Assembly (NCBI GenBank): GCA_025602915.1
Contig: JAHLJZ010000161.1
Coordinates: forward strand, 1 to 19,523
Source: Paraphysoderma sedebokerense
Taxonomy: Eukaryota > Blastocladiomycota > Physodermatomycetes > Physodermatales > Physodermataceae
Reading direction: 5' to 3'
Length of the DNA stretch: 19,523 nt
This document shows positions 9,084-18,300 of this stretch, piece after piece. Position numbers and translations under genes: made by a program. The first letter of the stretch is position 1. Each line of letters starts with the position of its first letter. A model generated the notes under the pieces. The model saw only the letters and a program-made list of their open reading frames with translations. It searched no databases and had not been told where the DNA came from.

Positions 9084-9647
9084 TTAATGAAGAAGAAGAA
9101 TTAAATCACATACACCTGTTGACGGAAAAGAAGTAGTGAAGTTAGATTATAACTCTAATTGACATAATATCTCTGCCTTCGGAACATCGGTGTTTCTCCA
9201 GCGCTAATCAAGTCGAAGCGAAGTACAACTTTAAACTTACATTTATCCACACATTTTGTGAATTTGAAGAATTCTTCAACACAGCGTTCTTCAGCACCAT
9301 CAGCAACTCGGGCAGAACACTCATCCAACTTGAGCTTTAGAGGGGTGCAAGCTTTTGTTTCTCCACATTCTAATTCCATCAGAAAAGGATTTAGTTCATG
9401 ACGAATTATCAAGTATTTGTCGATTACATATCAAGGCGAGAGATTTGGTTAGACAACGGAGAGAATGCAGAGAATAAGGGTTAAATCAGCAGTGTGAGCG
9501 AAGATGTCATGGATAGTTGAGATACTGTATTAAGTAATCAAAGCGTTACAACTGACCAACAACTAGCTTTTCCCTGGGATCCACAATCTCCTCTTCTTCG
9601 CAGCGAACCACAAATCGTGAAGTCAATTTGTTCAGGAGGCTAGACAT
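9084..9647 (-). CDS. QCR6: Ubiquinol-cytochrome c reductase hinge subunit (complex III, QCR6/UQCRH family)
   Basis: Exons 9647-9557, 9369-9241 and (less sure) 9115-9084; 83 residues. The acidic EEEEIVDP stretch followed by Cys-bearing helices matches the hinge protein, which binds next to cytochrome c1 on the intermembrane side of complex III and aids cytochrome c docking. Cys32, 38, 48, 60 and 74 align with bovine Cys24, 30, 40, 54 and 68; by family knowledge 32-74 and 48-60 should form the twin disulfides of the helical hairpin. ERCVEEFFKFTKCVDKC is the second helix. The first junction (G|GTCAGT to ATTAG|AA) gives VVECGET and is solid. For the last exon I use GTAAGT to CAACAG, 125 bp with a CTAAC branch, ending VCDLILLLH; this lacks the usual APKLF-like end. 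An acceptor near 9177 would give another tail. The acidic run is short for a fungus, and the first 15 residues could be a short targeting stretch. Confidence 0.83.
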
Positions 9648-9923
9648 TTCGAAGTGACTAATATGTAAATGCAGTGATAATATCTCTTCATTAGAGTGAA
9701 AACTTCGGCACATTTCAACATCGCGTTTCCATGGCAACCAGTCGCGTGGAGATTGATTGCTTTTATTGCGCTTATTCTTATATACATGGATCAGCATTAT
9801 CTTATCTCACTGATTACTGGCATCCTTTAATATGTTCTACAAACTAAATACAATTCATATCGAATCCGGTTGTTTGCGATTACATGAAGTGTTAACAACT
9901 GAAAATAACCAGCTGACGGATTT

Positions 9924-11088
9924 TTATACACGAACCTCGTCAATTAATACCGGCCAAGCCCCAAGGGGGTCATAATTGGACATGTCCGATTTAATCGTTT
10001 TAGCGAAGTCCAATAGCAAATTCCAGGTATCCCTCGATATTGACTTGCCGTGTTTCTCCTGAAACAGAAATCGTCAGGGACACTAATTAATTATCTACCA
10101 AGCACACGCGAATACCCACCTGCACAAACTGTAGCCATTGATCGAGTAAAGGAAACTTGTTTTGCAAGAGCAACTGCCACAGAGCAACGGCGTTGTCGAG
10201 CGCTGATCAATAAGAATTAGGAGAAACAAATATGTTAATCAGTCATCTACTGATTGCAATCTGTGCCTGCAAAACATTACCCAAACTCTTTTGACCTTCC
10301 TCCCGACCAAAGTTGAAAGTGAATTGATAGATCTCTTTAAAGTTCGACTCGTTGTCTAATTCGGCACGAAGTTGCGGTATCAATGATTTCATCTTATCTA
10401 TGGAGTCTACCCTGAACATAAAGAAAGCAGAAATAATGAGCTTCGCTTTCCTAAAAGAGATAAGCACGCCGACTTAACTGTAACTGTGACCATCCGCTTA
10501 TCCAGCCTTGCTTTGTGAATTCACACATTTTCTTGCAACCCAAATGCCGCGCAATGACTAACATCACCACATCAGTAGGGTCGACGCTGAGGTCCAAACA
10601 AAACTGCTCTGTTCCTTCTGGGCCAATGACCTTATCTTCGGGATCTAAGAACAAGATTAATGGCATTGTAAGGTACCAGATTGATTGGCTAAACTAAGAG
10701 TCCCGCGAGTAATAACAGTTACCTTCGTATTTATGATAAAGGGTCTCGAGTTGCTTGACGTCGATTCTGCTGGAAGGGTTGGTCTGTTTGGAGTATTGAC
10801 TAAAATATATATTCAACGCCGCCTGAAGATTACCGCGAGTTTCTTTCAGTAATTTCGTTGCGATCTTTTCACTACACCGCGCCAAAGCAATAAAAGAAGA
10901 AAGCGAGAGAGAATAAATGGCATAAATTATCTGCACAGTAAGCAACCAAATGGAAAGAACGTTACTTGTTGCAATTTGTAATGGAGATGAATTCGTTCAC
11001 GTAATTGTTCTTTTGGGAAAGGGAGGGAAGTTTGAGATGACGGTATGGGTGAGGTGTGCAAAATACAGCTCTGTAGAATACATACCAT
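9924..11088 (-). CDS. DCN1: DCN1-like cullin neddylation protein (UBA-like plus PONY/cullin-binding domain)
   Basis: Seven exons: 11088-11086, 11009-10966, 10871-10723, 10644-10479, 10411-10281, 10202-10120, 10058-9924; 236 residues. Residues about 3-45 form a UBA-like ubiquitin-binding fold ([20 protein letters not shown]). From about 55 to the end runs the PONY/DCUN1 domain: [42 protein letters not shown] and [13 protein letters not shown] are family hallmarks. DCN1 acts as a scaffold E3, bringing Nedd8-loaded Ubc12 to cullins and so activating SCF-type ligases. The first exon consists of the ATG alone (GTATGT donor straight after it); no other in-frame ATG lies upstream in that open frame, so this start is favoured, although a 3-base coding exon is unusual. 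The last six exons fit the family without gaps. It is transcribed away from the AMPK gamma gene and shares its promoter. Confidence 0.92.
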
Positions 11089-11320
11089 TTGTGTGCGGTC
11101 AAAGTGTGATATGGTTGCTTCTTCAACAGCGAGAGGGTGGAATGAGTCGACTGTTGTTGCAACCGACTTTGTTATTAGGGGAATTAGACCTCCCAGAATG
11201 TTAGTCACGTGGGTTAAGTGGTTAAGTCACGTGTTTTGCGTGACTTTATCATTACCAGGCCGCCGGGAAGTTGGCCTAATACATCAATTCTCATCACAAA
11301 ATTTATGCTATCGACGCAGA
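11089..11320. promoter_or_regulatory. Divergent promoter between DCN1-like and AMPK gamma genes
   Basis: Only 232 bases separate the two start codons, so the elements here must serve both. The centre holds two GTCACGTG boxes and the related tgcgtgac at 11237. No clear TATA box was seen on either side. Confidence 0.6.
11204..11233. promoter_or_regulatory. Pair of CACGTG E-boxes
   Basis: CACGTG stands at 11206-11211 and 11228-11233, both inside GTCACGTG and 22 bp apart start to start, about two helical turns. A gttaagtg/gttaagtc direct repeat lies between them. Palindromic CACGTG is the binding site of bHLH factors such as Cbf1 or Pho4; which one acts here is not known. Confidence 0.6.
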
Positions 11321-12891
11321 ATGGACTGGGGCTTCGTTTCCTCTCAACACAACCGCAAGAATCCAGTCGCTTCGGATAAAGGCAAGTTGTCTTTGCTCTC
11401 GGAGCAAATGCCAAAGCCGTCCGCGAATCACCTCCCCTCTTTCGAGCCATTTAGAGAATTCATGAAGATGCACTCTTGCTACGATATGTTACCGGTCAGC
11501 TTTAAGGTTGTAGTTTTGGATTCTACACTCCTTGTGAAGAAAGGAGTTGCCGCTCTCATTCAAAACGGTACTTGTTTATATCTTCCTTTTCTTTGCGCCA
11601 GGTTCGATGAATCACCAGTGTGATCAATTCTTGGGAAATTGGCGCAGACATAAGACAGTTTTATTCTCATAAATTATCCAGACCGACCTTACCATTTCAT
11701 TTCTATTTACTTTATGGCTTAATTATGTTGTACTCCACAACTGAAAATGATGGAATATGTTCAGAGGAAATGAACCGTGTACATGAAATCGAGTCTGCTC
11801 CACCTCTAACGATGTATGATATACTCTTTCTCGCAAACAGGTTTACAGGCTGCACCTTTATGGGATTCCGTGCGACAGAAATTTGACGGAATGCTCACCC
11901 TACGAGACGTTGTCCAACTGATTCAACATTTTTGCGTGAATTTGTCATATCAACAGGCTCACGAAGAACTAGAGATTTTCCAGATACAGAATTTACGGGG
12001 TTTGTCGAGGACTATATTTTAGAGACCATAGATTAAGACTAAGAATCATTAATTTACTTAACATTAGACCTACCAAATCGACAAACGTCATCTATAACAG
12101 CTCAGCACCACCTCTCACTCAATCCTTTAAAATCTGTATTCGAAGCAGCAAAGCTGTTGGTGACCTCTCGATTAGATCGTATTGCTCTGGTGGATCATGA
12201 CCTGGAAACGAATTTAGAAACAGTTGTTGGCGTGATAGACGTCACTAAGATATTAAAATTTTTAGCTTGCAATGTGAGTTCCTCATTTAATCAGAATCAG
12301 TTTCATCCCCTTGATAGGTATCTTAACGCTAAAAAAACCTCTAGTCTCCTCCATCCAATAGTCTACTGTGCCCGCTATCTGCTCTCCAAATTGGGACATA
12401 TAAAGATATCGCCAAGGCTTCCTTAAATACTCCCTTTATAGATGTTTTGAACATGTTCATTGATCATGACATCTCTTGCATTCCAATTGTCGATGATTCC
12501 AACATCCTCTTGAACGTTGTTGAACTGGATGATGTTCTCGTACGTTTACTACATTAATCTCCTTCCGTCACCTCGCGGGTGCATGATGAATTCTAACTCA
12601 TTTTTGCAGTCATTATTGTCCCCAAACATGTCTTCATTTGACAATGACTCGCCCTTGTCTATTCCTCTCTCGTCCATTTTGCTTGCACGAACAGCCGATT
12701 TCTCTGGTGTCCACACTTGTACTTTATCCGATACACTTCATTCTATCCTGCATACAATAAAGAATTGTCAAGTTAACCGTTTTGTGGTTGTTGATGATGA
12801 GAAAAAGCTAGTTGGAATTCTCTCATTGCGGGATCTACTAAGGTCAATTTTAGAAAATGAAGGCGGGAAACATGTAAAGCAACCACAATGA
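11321..12891 (+). CDS. SNF4: AMPK/Snf1 kinase gamma subunit with four CBS motifs
   Basis: Exons 11321-11567, 11841-11999, 12068-12273, 12345-12539, 12610-12891; 362 residues. This is the nucleotide-sensing regulatory subunit of the Snf1/AMPK complex. CBS1 (about 50-125) holds SCYDMLPVSFKVVVLD, LLVKKGVAALIQNG and APLWDS, ending MLTLRDVVQLI. CBS2 (about 150-205) holds SVFEAAKLL and RIALVD, ending DVTKILKFL. CBS3 (about 215-268) begins IGTYKDIAKASLNTPF and contains ISCIPIVDD. CBS4 (about 290-355) holds GVHTC, VNRFVVVDDEKKLVGILSLRDLL. The order and wording match Snf4/PRKAG closely. The CBS1 and CBS4 Asp of the nucleotide pocket (LRD) are kept; the His and Arg contacts known in CBS2 of mammals are replaced. 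The first intron (11568-11840, 273 bp) is long; the others are about 70 bp. The N-terminal 45 residues are polar and unconserved. The start is the ATG of MDWGF, just after the divergent promoter. Confidence 0.93.
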
Positions 12892-13092
12892 GGTAGCGTC
12901 GGCTGGTTTGGAACGTTGACGAATCTCTGTAAATAGACTTGATATGGATAATACTGACATAGAATATGAATCACACGATGAATAATATTTTCATGTATAT
13001 TTCATTCTATCATGTGATACATCAAGTTATTCGGACAACTTAACTATCTGCTATCAGACAAATTTCATTTGACTATAGACATAACACGCAGA

Positions 13093-13585
13093 CTATTGGG
13101 ATACTTTTTTTAATTTTACATCGTATGCAGCTTTTGCTTCGTCAGTTTTCTTAACGCTGACGTTTGCGGCCTGTGAGTGGACATGAGTGAATTCACAGTT
13201 TAAATTCGGGACAAAAAAAGGGCGAATGCCGAACGATGAAATATAGGAAGGACGAAGAGAAACTGATTTAGTCTATGGAAAAGCAAAGCTGTTTTATCAA
13301 AAAAAAATAAGACGTACTGCTCCATCGTAATCCTCTGGTTTAGCAGTTTTCTTCAAACTTTTAAAAGCATTGTTGTACAAGCCGGCGTTGTCGTTTGTAT
13401 CTTTCTTGGCCTGTACGTTAGGTTCAGCGCCGTCATCTAAATACCATCAAGAAATAATGAAAAATAAAATTAGTACTGTTCAGTGAGAGTAGGAGTGTCG
13501 AAGGTTTGGGAGAGCAATTCATGTTCCCTGGCCACTTACAGTCAGCGGGTTTTTGAGTTTTCTTGAGATTAACCTGGAAACTCAT
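13093..13585 (-). CDS. Small 80-residue lysine-rich protein made of two repeats, function unknown
   Basis: Three short exons, 13585-13540, 13436-13318 and 13170-13093, were found from splice signals: T|GTAAGT to TTTAG|AT, then GCA|GTACGT to CACAG|GCC. All phases agree and the frame ends in TAG; 80 residues. It consists of two similar units: LKKTQKPADYDGAEPNV..KK (from residue 7) and LKKTAKPEDYDGAAANV..KK (from about 43), each followed by a stretch with conserved Tyr. It is hydrophilic, rich in Lys, Asp, Ala and Asn, with no signal peptide or membrane helix, so it is probably a soluble cytosolic or nuclear protein. The introns fall at almost the same place in both units (after DY, and after DYDGA), suggesting growth by exon duplication. 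I do not recognise the family. It converges with the AMPK gamma gene and diverges from the Cut8-like gene. Confidence 0.75.
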
Positions 13586-14155
13586 GTTGTCAAATAAACG
13601 TTTATATAGAGTGAGGGGAAGAGAGGGAAAATTTTGATGAGGAGAAAGTCAGCGTAACGAGAGGAATTGGAGGGCAGAATGGGGGAAGATTGGAAAGACA
13701 GTTTGATTTATGCTCGAACGCGGAATTCGCGAAGCCACAAAGTGACGAATCAAATGTAGGGTGATAATCAGAATTTGCACTTTTGATAATATGTAGTCAA
13801 TTGTACGGTGAGACCAATTATATATGTAGATAGTATTTCAGACTCGTTCTCTTTATAATAGCCACCACAAACGATATTGAGTGTTGGGCGCTGCAATAGA
13901 AAAAGTTCGATTGAAATTTCATCCTTGCAATAGTACGCTATTCCGCTGGTCATGAGTAGTAAGAGAAATACATACAATTGATCAGGTCATAGTATAATAA
14001 ACGCAAATCTACTGCTCGGTATTAATTCTTATTGTCGGAGCATATTCACGTGATCCCTTTCGCCTCACTCTCACCCATCTGTGCGTCCTTCCCTTCCCTC
14101 TTTCAAACTCACCTTTCCAAACCAATCCGAACATCACTGTGACTTCGTTTGAATA
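13586..14155. promoter_or_regulatory. Divergent intergenic region with a CACGTG box
   Basis: These 570 bp lie between two genes read outward. One CACGTG box stands at 14047-14052, and a C/T-rich tract (about 14060-14110) precedes the Cut8-like start, as in many fungal promoters. The open frame at 13768-13977 (minus) lacks an ATG and is not called. Confidence 0.45.
14047..14052. promoter_or_regulatory. CACGTG E-box upstream of the Cut8-like gene
   Basis: Same core as the pair in the DCN1/AMPK gamma promoter, here in the context tattCACGTGatcc, 104 bp upstream of the ATG at 14156. Confidence 0.45.
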
Positions 14156-15019
14156 ATGACATCAACCTCACAACAAGTGCATACTTCTCCAAAGACCCCA
14201 ATTCGAAAGCGAAAAGCAATCACTTCAGATGAAGACGAATTCAAACATAGTGCTGACGTTGTGTTCACTCCTAAACGGACGAAACTCTCACCTCCGTCGT
14301 CATTGCTCTATGCGCTGCCAAATTCTCATATATTTTCTCCTAATCGTCAAAATCAGTCATCAAATCTTCGAACGGGTCAACTAAACTTCACCAAACGTCT
14401 AAATTCATTGTCCAAGGAAGAACTGATAGATGTTATTAGCGAATTGGTCCATAAGCTGGACCAGGATGAGCAAAAGCAAGTTTTGACCGATATTTGGGGG
14501 ACTTTGGAACCGTCAATAACACCTCAAAAGATAAGTAAATGGTTGGAAACAGAGCTATCGCAGAAAATAGCATATTGGAATTTAGAGCTATCGAAGGTGC
14601 AAAGTCGTTCGGCCGAAGGACATGCCCGTGCAATGGACGATGCCACAAGAGCTATATCAAATGACCTGTACAACATCCAGGCAACAACCACTACTTACGC
14701 TAACCATTTTGCCCGGTCGAAATCATCTCTTGAATCAATGACGTTTCTCTCTAGTGTTCTGTCGTTATTGTCGTCTGTTCCTGCTGCCATGGACGTATTT
14801 AAACGAAATATGCTGGTTGGTTTATATGATTGTTTCACAAAATGCGTCACTCTGTTCTGGGAGGAACGAAGAAGCGGGAAGATTGCAGGATTTGGCGTTG
14901 GCAGAGAATTTGATAGGATGTTGCAAGAAGCGATCAGACTGAGTGGCGAAGTCCCAATGCCGCAGTATGTTGATCTGAAGGAAGCTTGGGATAGACTGGC
15001 AAGTGAGGTTGGCTTTTAA
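14156..15019 (+). CDS. Probable Cut8/Sts1-like nuclear proteasome-tethering protein
   Basis: A single open frame of 287 residues without introns, unlike its neighbours. Residues 1-70 are polar, with basic clusters (RKRKAITSDEDEF, PKRTKLSP) that look like nuclear localisation signals. Around 80-105 the phrase LNSLSKEELIDVISELV resembles the start of the Cut8/Sts1 domain. An all-helical region follows to the end, including a hydrophobic helix (FLSSVLSLLSSVPAAMDVF) and the late motif YVDLKEAWDRLASEV, similar to the AW-containing end of Cut8. Cut8/Sts1 anchors 26S proteasomes at the nucleus. The similarity is judged by eye and is weak in the middle, so another helical nuclear protein is possible. 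An AATAAA overlaps the stop codon (15018-15023), possibly the poly(A) signal. Confidence 0.55.
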   Translation: MTSTSQQVHTSPKTPIRKRKAITSDEDEFKHSADVVFTPKRTKLSPPSSLLYALPNSHIFSPNRQNQSSNLRTGQLNFTKRLNSLSKEELIDVISELVHKLDQDEQKQVLTDIWGTLEPSITPQKISKWLETELSQKIAYWNLELSKVQSRSAEGHARAMDDATRAISNDLYNIQATTTTYANHFARSKSSLESMTFLSSVLSLLSSVPAAMDVFKRNMLVGLYDCFTKCVTLFWEERRSGKIAGFGVGREFDRMLQEAIRLSGEVPMPQYVDLKEAWDRLASEVGF

Positions 15020-15117
15020 TAAACTAATCTAGGTCTTTAAAAATTCAGTTCAACGTAGTAGAACTTAACTTAATGACAGTTGTAATATATAGAAGCTATA
15101 TAGAAGAATCGCGTAAG

Positions 15118-15231
15118 GGGATTCACATGTCAAATCACTGGGGAATCCCCTGGATTCACGTTTTGGGTGGGAATAGCGCTTTATACCTGTTTCGCTATAT
15201 TTCCGCTATAAATATAGTCGTGAATCCCTGG
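15118..15231. repeat. Nested inverted repeats before the recombinase gene
   Basis: Two pairs are visible. GGGGATT at about 15118 pairs with AATCCCC at 15144-15150, and ggattcacg (15152-15160) pairs exactly with cgtgaatcc (15219-15227). The element ggattcac occurs three times counting both strands. It could be a regulatory hairpin, a recombinase-binding site, or a decayed small element. Confidence 0.45.
15207..15214 (+). promoter_or_regulatory. TATA-like box TATAAATA for the recombinase gene
   Basis: TATAAATA lies 124 bp upstream of the first ATG (15331), inside the loop of the ggattcacg/cgtgaatcc inverted repeat. The position is reasonable for a fungal core promoter. Confidence 0.4.
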
Positions 15232-15330
15232 CGTTTTTTACGCTACGATCGCATTTTGAGTTGCACTCTGCTTTCAGTCTTTTTGCTACACTAAAAATCG
15301 CCATAATATTTATCTATTTCCGTTAACACT

Positions 15331-18300
15331 ATGCTCTCTCTCAATTCTGGACCAAGTTCTGGTAGTCACATTGCACGAATGGACCCTCAACATGTCAAAT
15401 CCGAATGTGCTAAATTCAAGGAATGGTGCGCTGCCAATAGCAAGAAAGTACCTTGCAAAGTATGCAGGGACAATGACGCCCTGATTATTATTAATGGCAC
15501 TACCGGCAATAAGTACTTTTGTCTAGGCTGTTGGTCCCCAGTCCACTCGTTTTGCGGTTCCACACTTCCTGGATACGATGAATTATGCCCAGCTAGATTA
15601 TGTACATCCTGCCATAACCCTCCTTCCAGCAAGGAAAGCGTTCCCGATCTTCCCTACGAATCAGCTACTACATTCCATATCTTCTCGGAATCACTCGATC
15701 CTCAAAATTCACAAGCCCAAAATTCCGACACGTCAAAATCTACGCAACCAAGCCTAACAGAATCAGCTTCTCAATTAAACACTCCCGCAGTATCTGAAAC
15801 GTCTACCAGGATTTGCGCAAACTGCAAGGCTCGGAAGCCCCAGAGACAATTCTATAAGAATAAGAAAACTGGTTATGTCAGGAAAAAATGTAACAAGTGT
15901 TGCAACGAGGAGTCAAAACAGAAACGTAAATTGACTACATCTCCTCCCGAAGATTGCCCTGAAATTGTCGATGTTCCTCCAGATTCATCCCCATCCGCAG
16001 TACCAGCGGCGGAAGCCTTGCAAATGGATCCAGAGTACCTTGAGTTCATGGAAGCGGAAGAGTACGAAGACATTGAACCTGGCGATGACGACTTAATTGA
16101 AGAACCGAAGGAAGATTCATCCGAGCCCCCTCAAGGAGTGCTGGATTGGATGAAAAACAAGACTATAGAAGAACAAGAAAAACTTATCGCTTCTAAAGTC
16201 TTGGAGGAACATCGTGCGAATAGGCCAAAAAACACAACTGCTGCCTATAGGGGCCATCAGAACGAATGGGAGGTACGTAGGGCTTTCATGAGCGACTAGT
16301 ATAGGTACTCTCTGATTGCCTCATCTTTTTGCAACTAGAAATGGTGTCGAGACCGGTACTCTGATAAAGAGCCTAATTGGAACCTGCCCACGGACGCTAA
16401 AGTGGCTCTATATATTGAGGATTACGTGTTAGTGAGACGACCGAAAATAATGGAAGCCAGACACAAAAACAAAAAGCGAAAAGTTTCTGGTGAAACAAGT
16501 TATGTAAGTGTCCTGGACTTTCTTCGGGTTAAGAGTTAGTGGCTGACATGTTAATATGTAGGGCACTCTAAGGACTTGTGTTCAAGCCTTGGTTGATTAT
16601 TGGCGATTATTTAGTGTGTTGGATCCTTCGATTCCTAACCCTCGCGGACCGACTGTAAAGGCTATTTTGCAAAAGGTGTTAGCAAATGAGAATACGCGCA
16701 AGAAGCGGTAAGTCAACCTTGATTTTGATCCTGTTTCAAACAACTAACTGACCATATATGTATGCAATCTTGCAATATTCAAAAGGACGTATCAAGATCG
16801 AGGTGCTCATGCTTTCAACGAAGCATATACCGATGACGAGTTTCTGAGATTGATCAAATATTTCTGGGAGAAGGAAAGTGAAATATTGAAATCAACTCGA
16901 AATTTATGTGATCTCCTTCTCGGTGAGAGTTTTATTGTCAGGGGAGACGAGAAGCGTAAAATGGAATTAGCAGATATGTGTTTAGTCAAACTGTCAGAGA
17001 GGGAGGGACCTACTCCTTGTCATGCTTTTGTGGTCCTAATCTCTGATACCAAAACAAATAAGGTACCAACTTAACCTCTCCTTTTGAAAGACAGCTTAAT
17101 TGATGATTGTATCTGTTCTCTGCAATAGAGCGGGCGCGACGAATTTGCAGCCGCCTTACGACATCGCGACGTCCGTTTTTGCTCCGTCGGAGCTCTAGCT
17201 ATCTATTTTGTAGCCAGGTGGCACCTGACTGGAGAATCTTTCCCCGATTTCAGTAGCCGTGAATCATGGTAAATGTATTACTGTCCAAGTAAGCCCTGGG
17301 TTCCGTTGCTCAAATGATTCTTGATACGACTGTAGGTATGATACTAAGCTCATCATCCCGACGTCCACAAATCCCACAAAGCAAATCACCTACAAAACCC
17401 AATATGATAACTTAAAAGCTGCCATGATCAACTGCGACATCAAGTCCAAGAAGGCATCGTATCACCCTCTGCTGGTCATCACAGTGGATTCACTTTTAAC
17501 AGCATTTCGAATTTTAGATAACTCACGCACAACGCGGACGAGGGGCGCGGCGGGCAGAATTAGGTGGTGCGGGCGAAGGGGCTATTCGGAGAGCAGGTAG
17601 GTGGATGATGGACAGTATGAATTCTTCATATCTCACTCATCTGCCTACTGATGTTCTGAAAATCTTGTCTGGTCATGGCAAGGGTGACGGTACTTTTTAC
17701 ATTGCTCGGGACGATATTGAGCCTCCCGAATCTCTGCAACGTCTAGTGTTTCCACAATTGGAACATTCATTTGAAATTATCAACGCTAATGCGAAAGATG
17801 CAGATAAGAGTGATATGGCCGCGGACGCCTTTACCGTTGTCCTAAAGCATTTACGTCGGTAAGCGTTTTTATGAATCACGATTGCTTATCATTCATGAAT
17901 GTTAATTACACTTTCGTTTCGACAGTGTTTTTCTACAAGATTCAGTAGAATTGATGGAAATTTTCCCAAAGCATACCATTTGGAAATTGCCAGTCTTCCG
18001 ATCGCCAGAATACCATTCCTTTAAAGAACGTATGAAAAATCACCTCGCAACAAATCCGGAGCATGAATTCAACCATACAAGACTTGCCCAAACTGCCGAT
18101 CCAGCACTTCTGTCTTACCTGAAGTGTCTATCGGATCAAACCAAGTCAACAAACAACGTAGTTCACGATTTACAATATAAAATGTTGACGATACAAACCC
18201 TGTTGGAAACATTGTGCAACAAACTGGTAGGTGTTCTCAGTATAACAGACGGTACGTTTTCTATTATTAACGATTCAACCTTAATCAAGGGAATACTGTT

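Noticed and set aside
11206-11208. An upstream start for DCN1 at 11208
   Set aside because: The codon is GTG, not ATG, and it lies within the E-box, so it is more likely promoter than coding.
13768-13977. 69-codon minus-strand frame with signal-peptide-like start
   Set aside because: It begins at TTG, has an in-frame stop just upstream and no ATG. A CTATTGCAG acceptor is present but no first exon was found.
15387-15632. 81-codon minus-strand frame
   Set aside because: Antisense shadow of the PHD-like exon, with no support of its own.
17605-17862. Independent 85-residue gene starting at 17605
   Set aside because: It is the downstream part of recombinase exon 7, and the frame upstream carries the HxxR motif.
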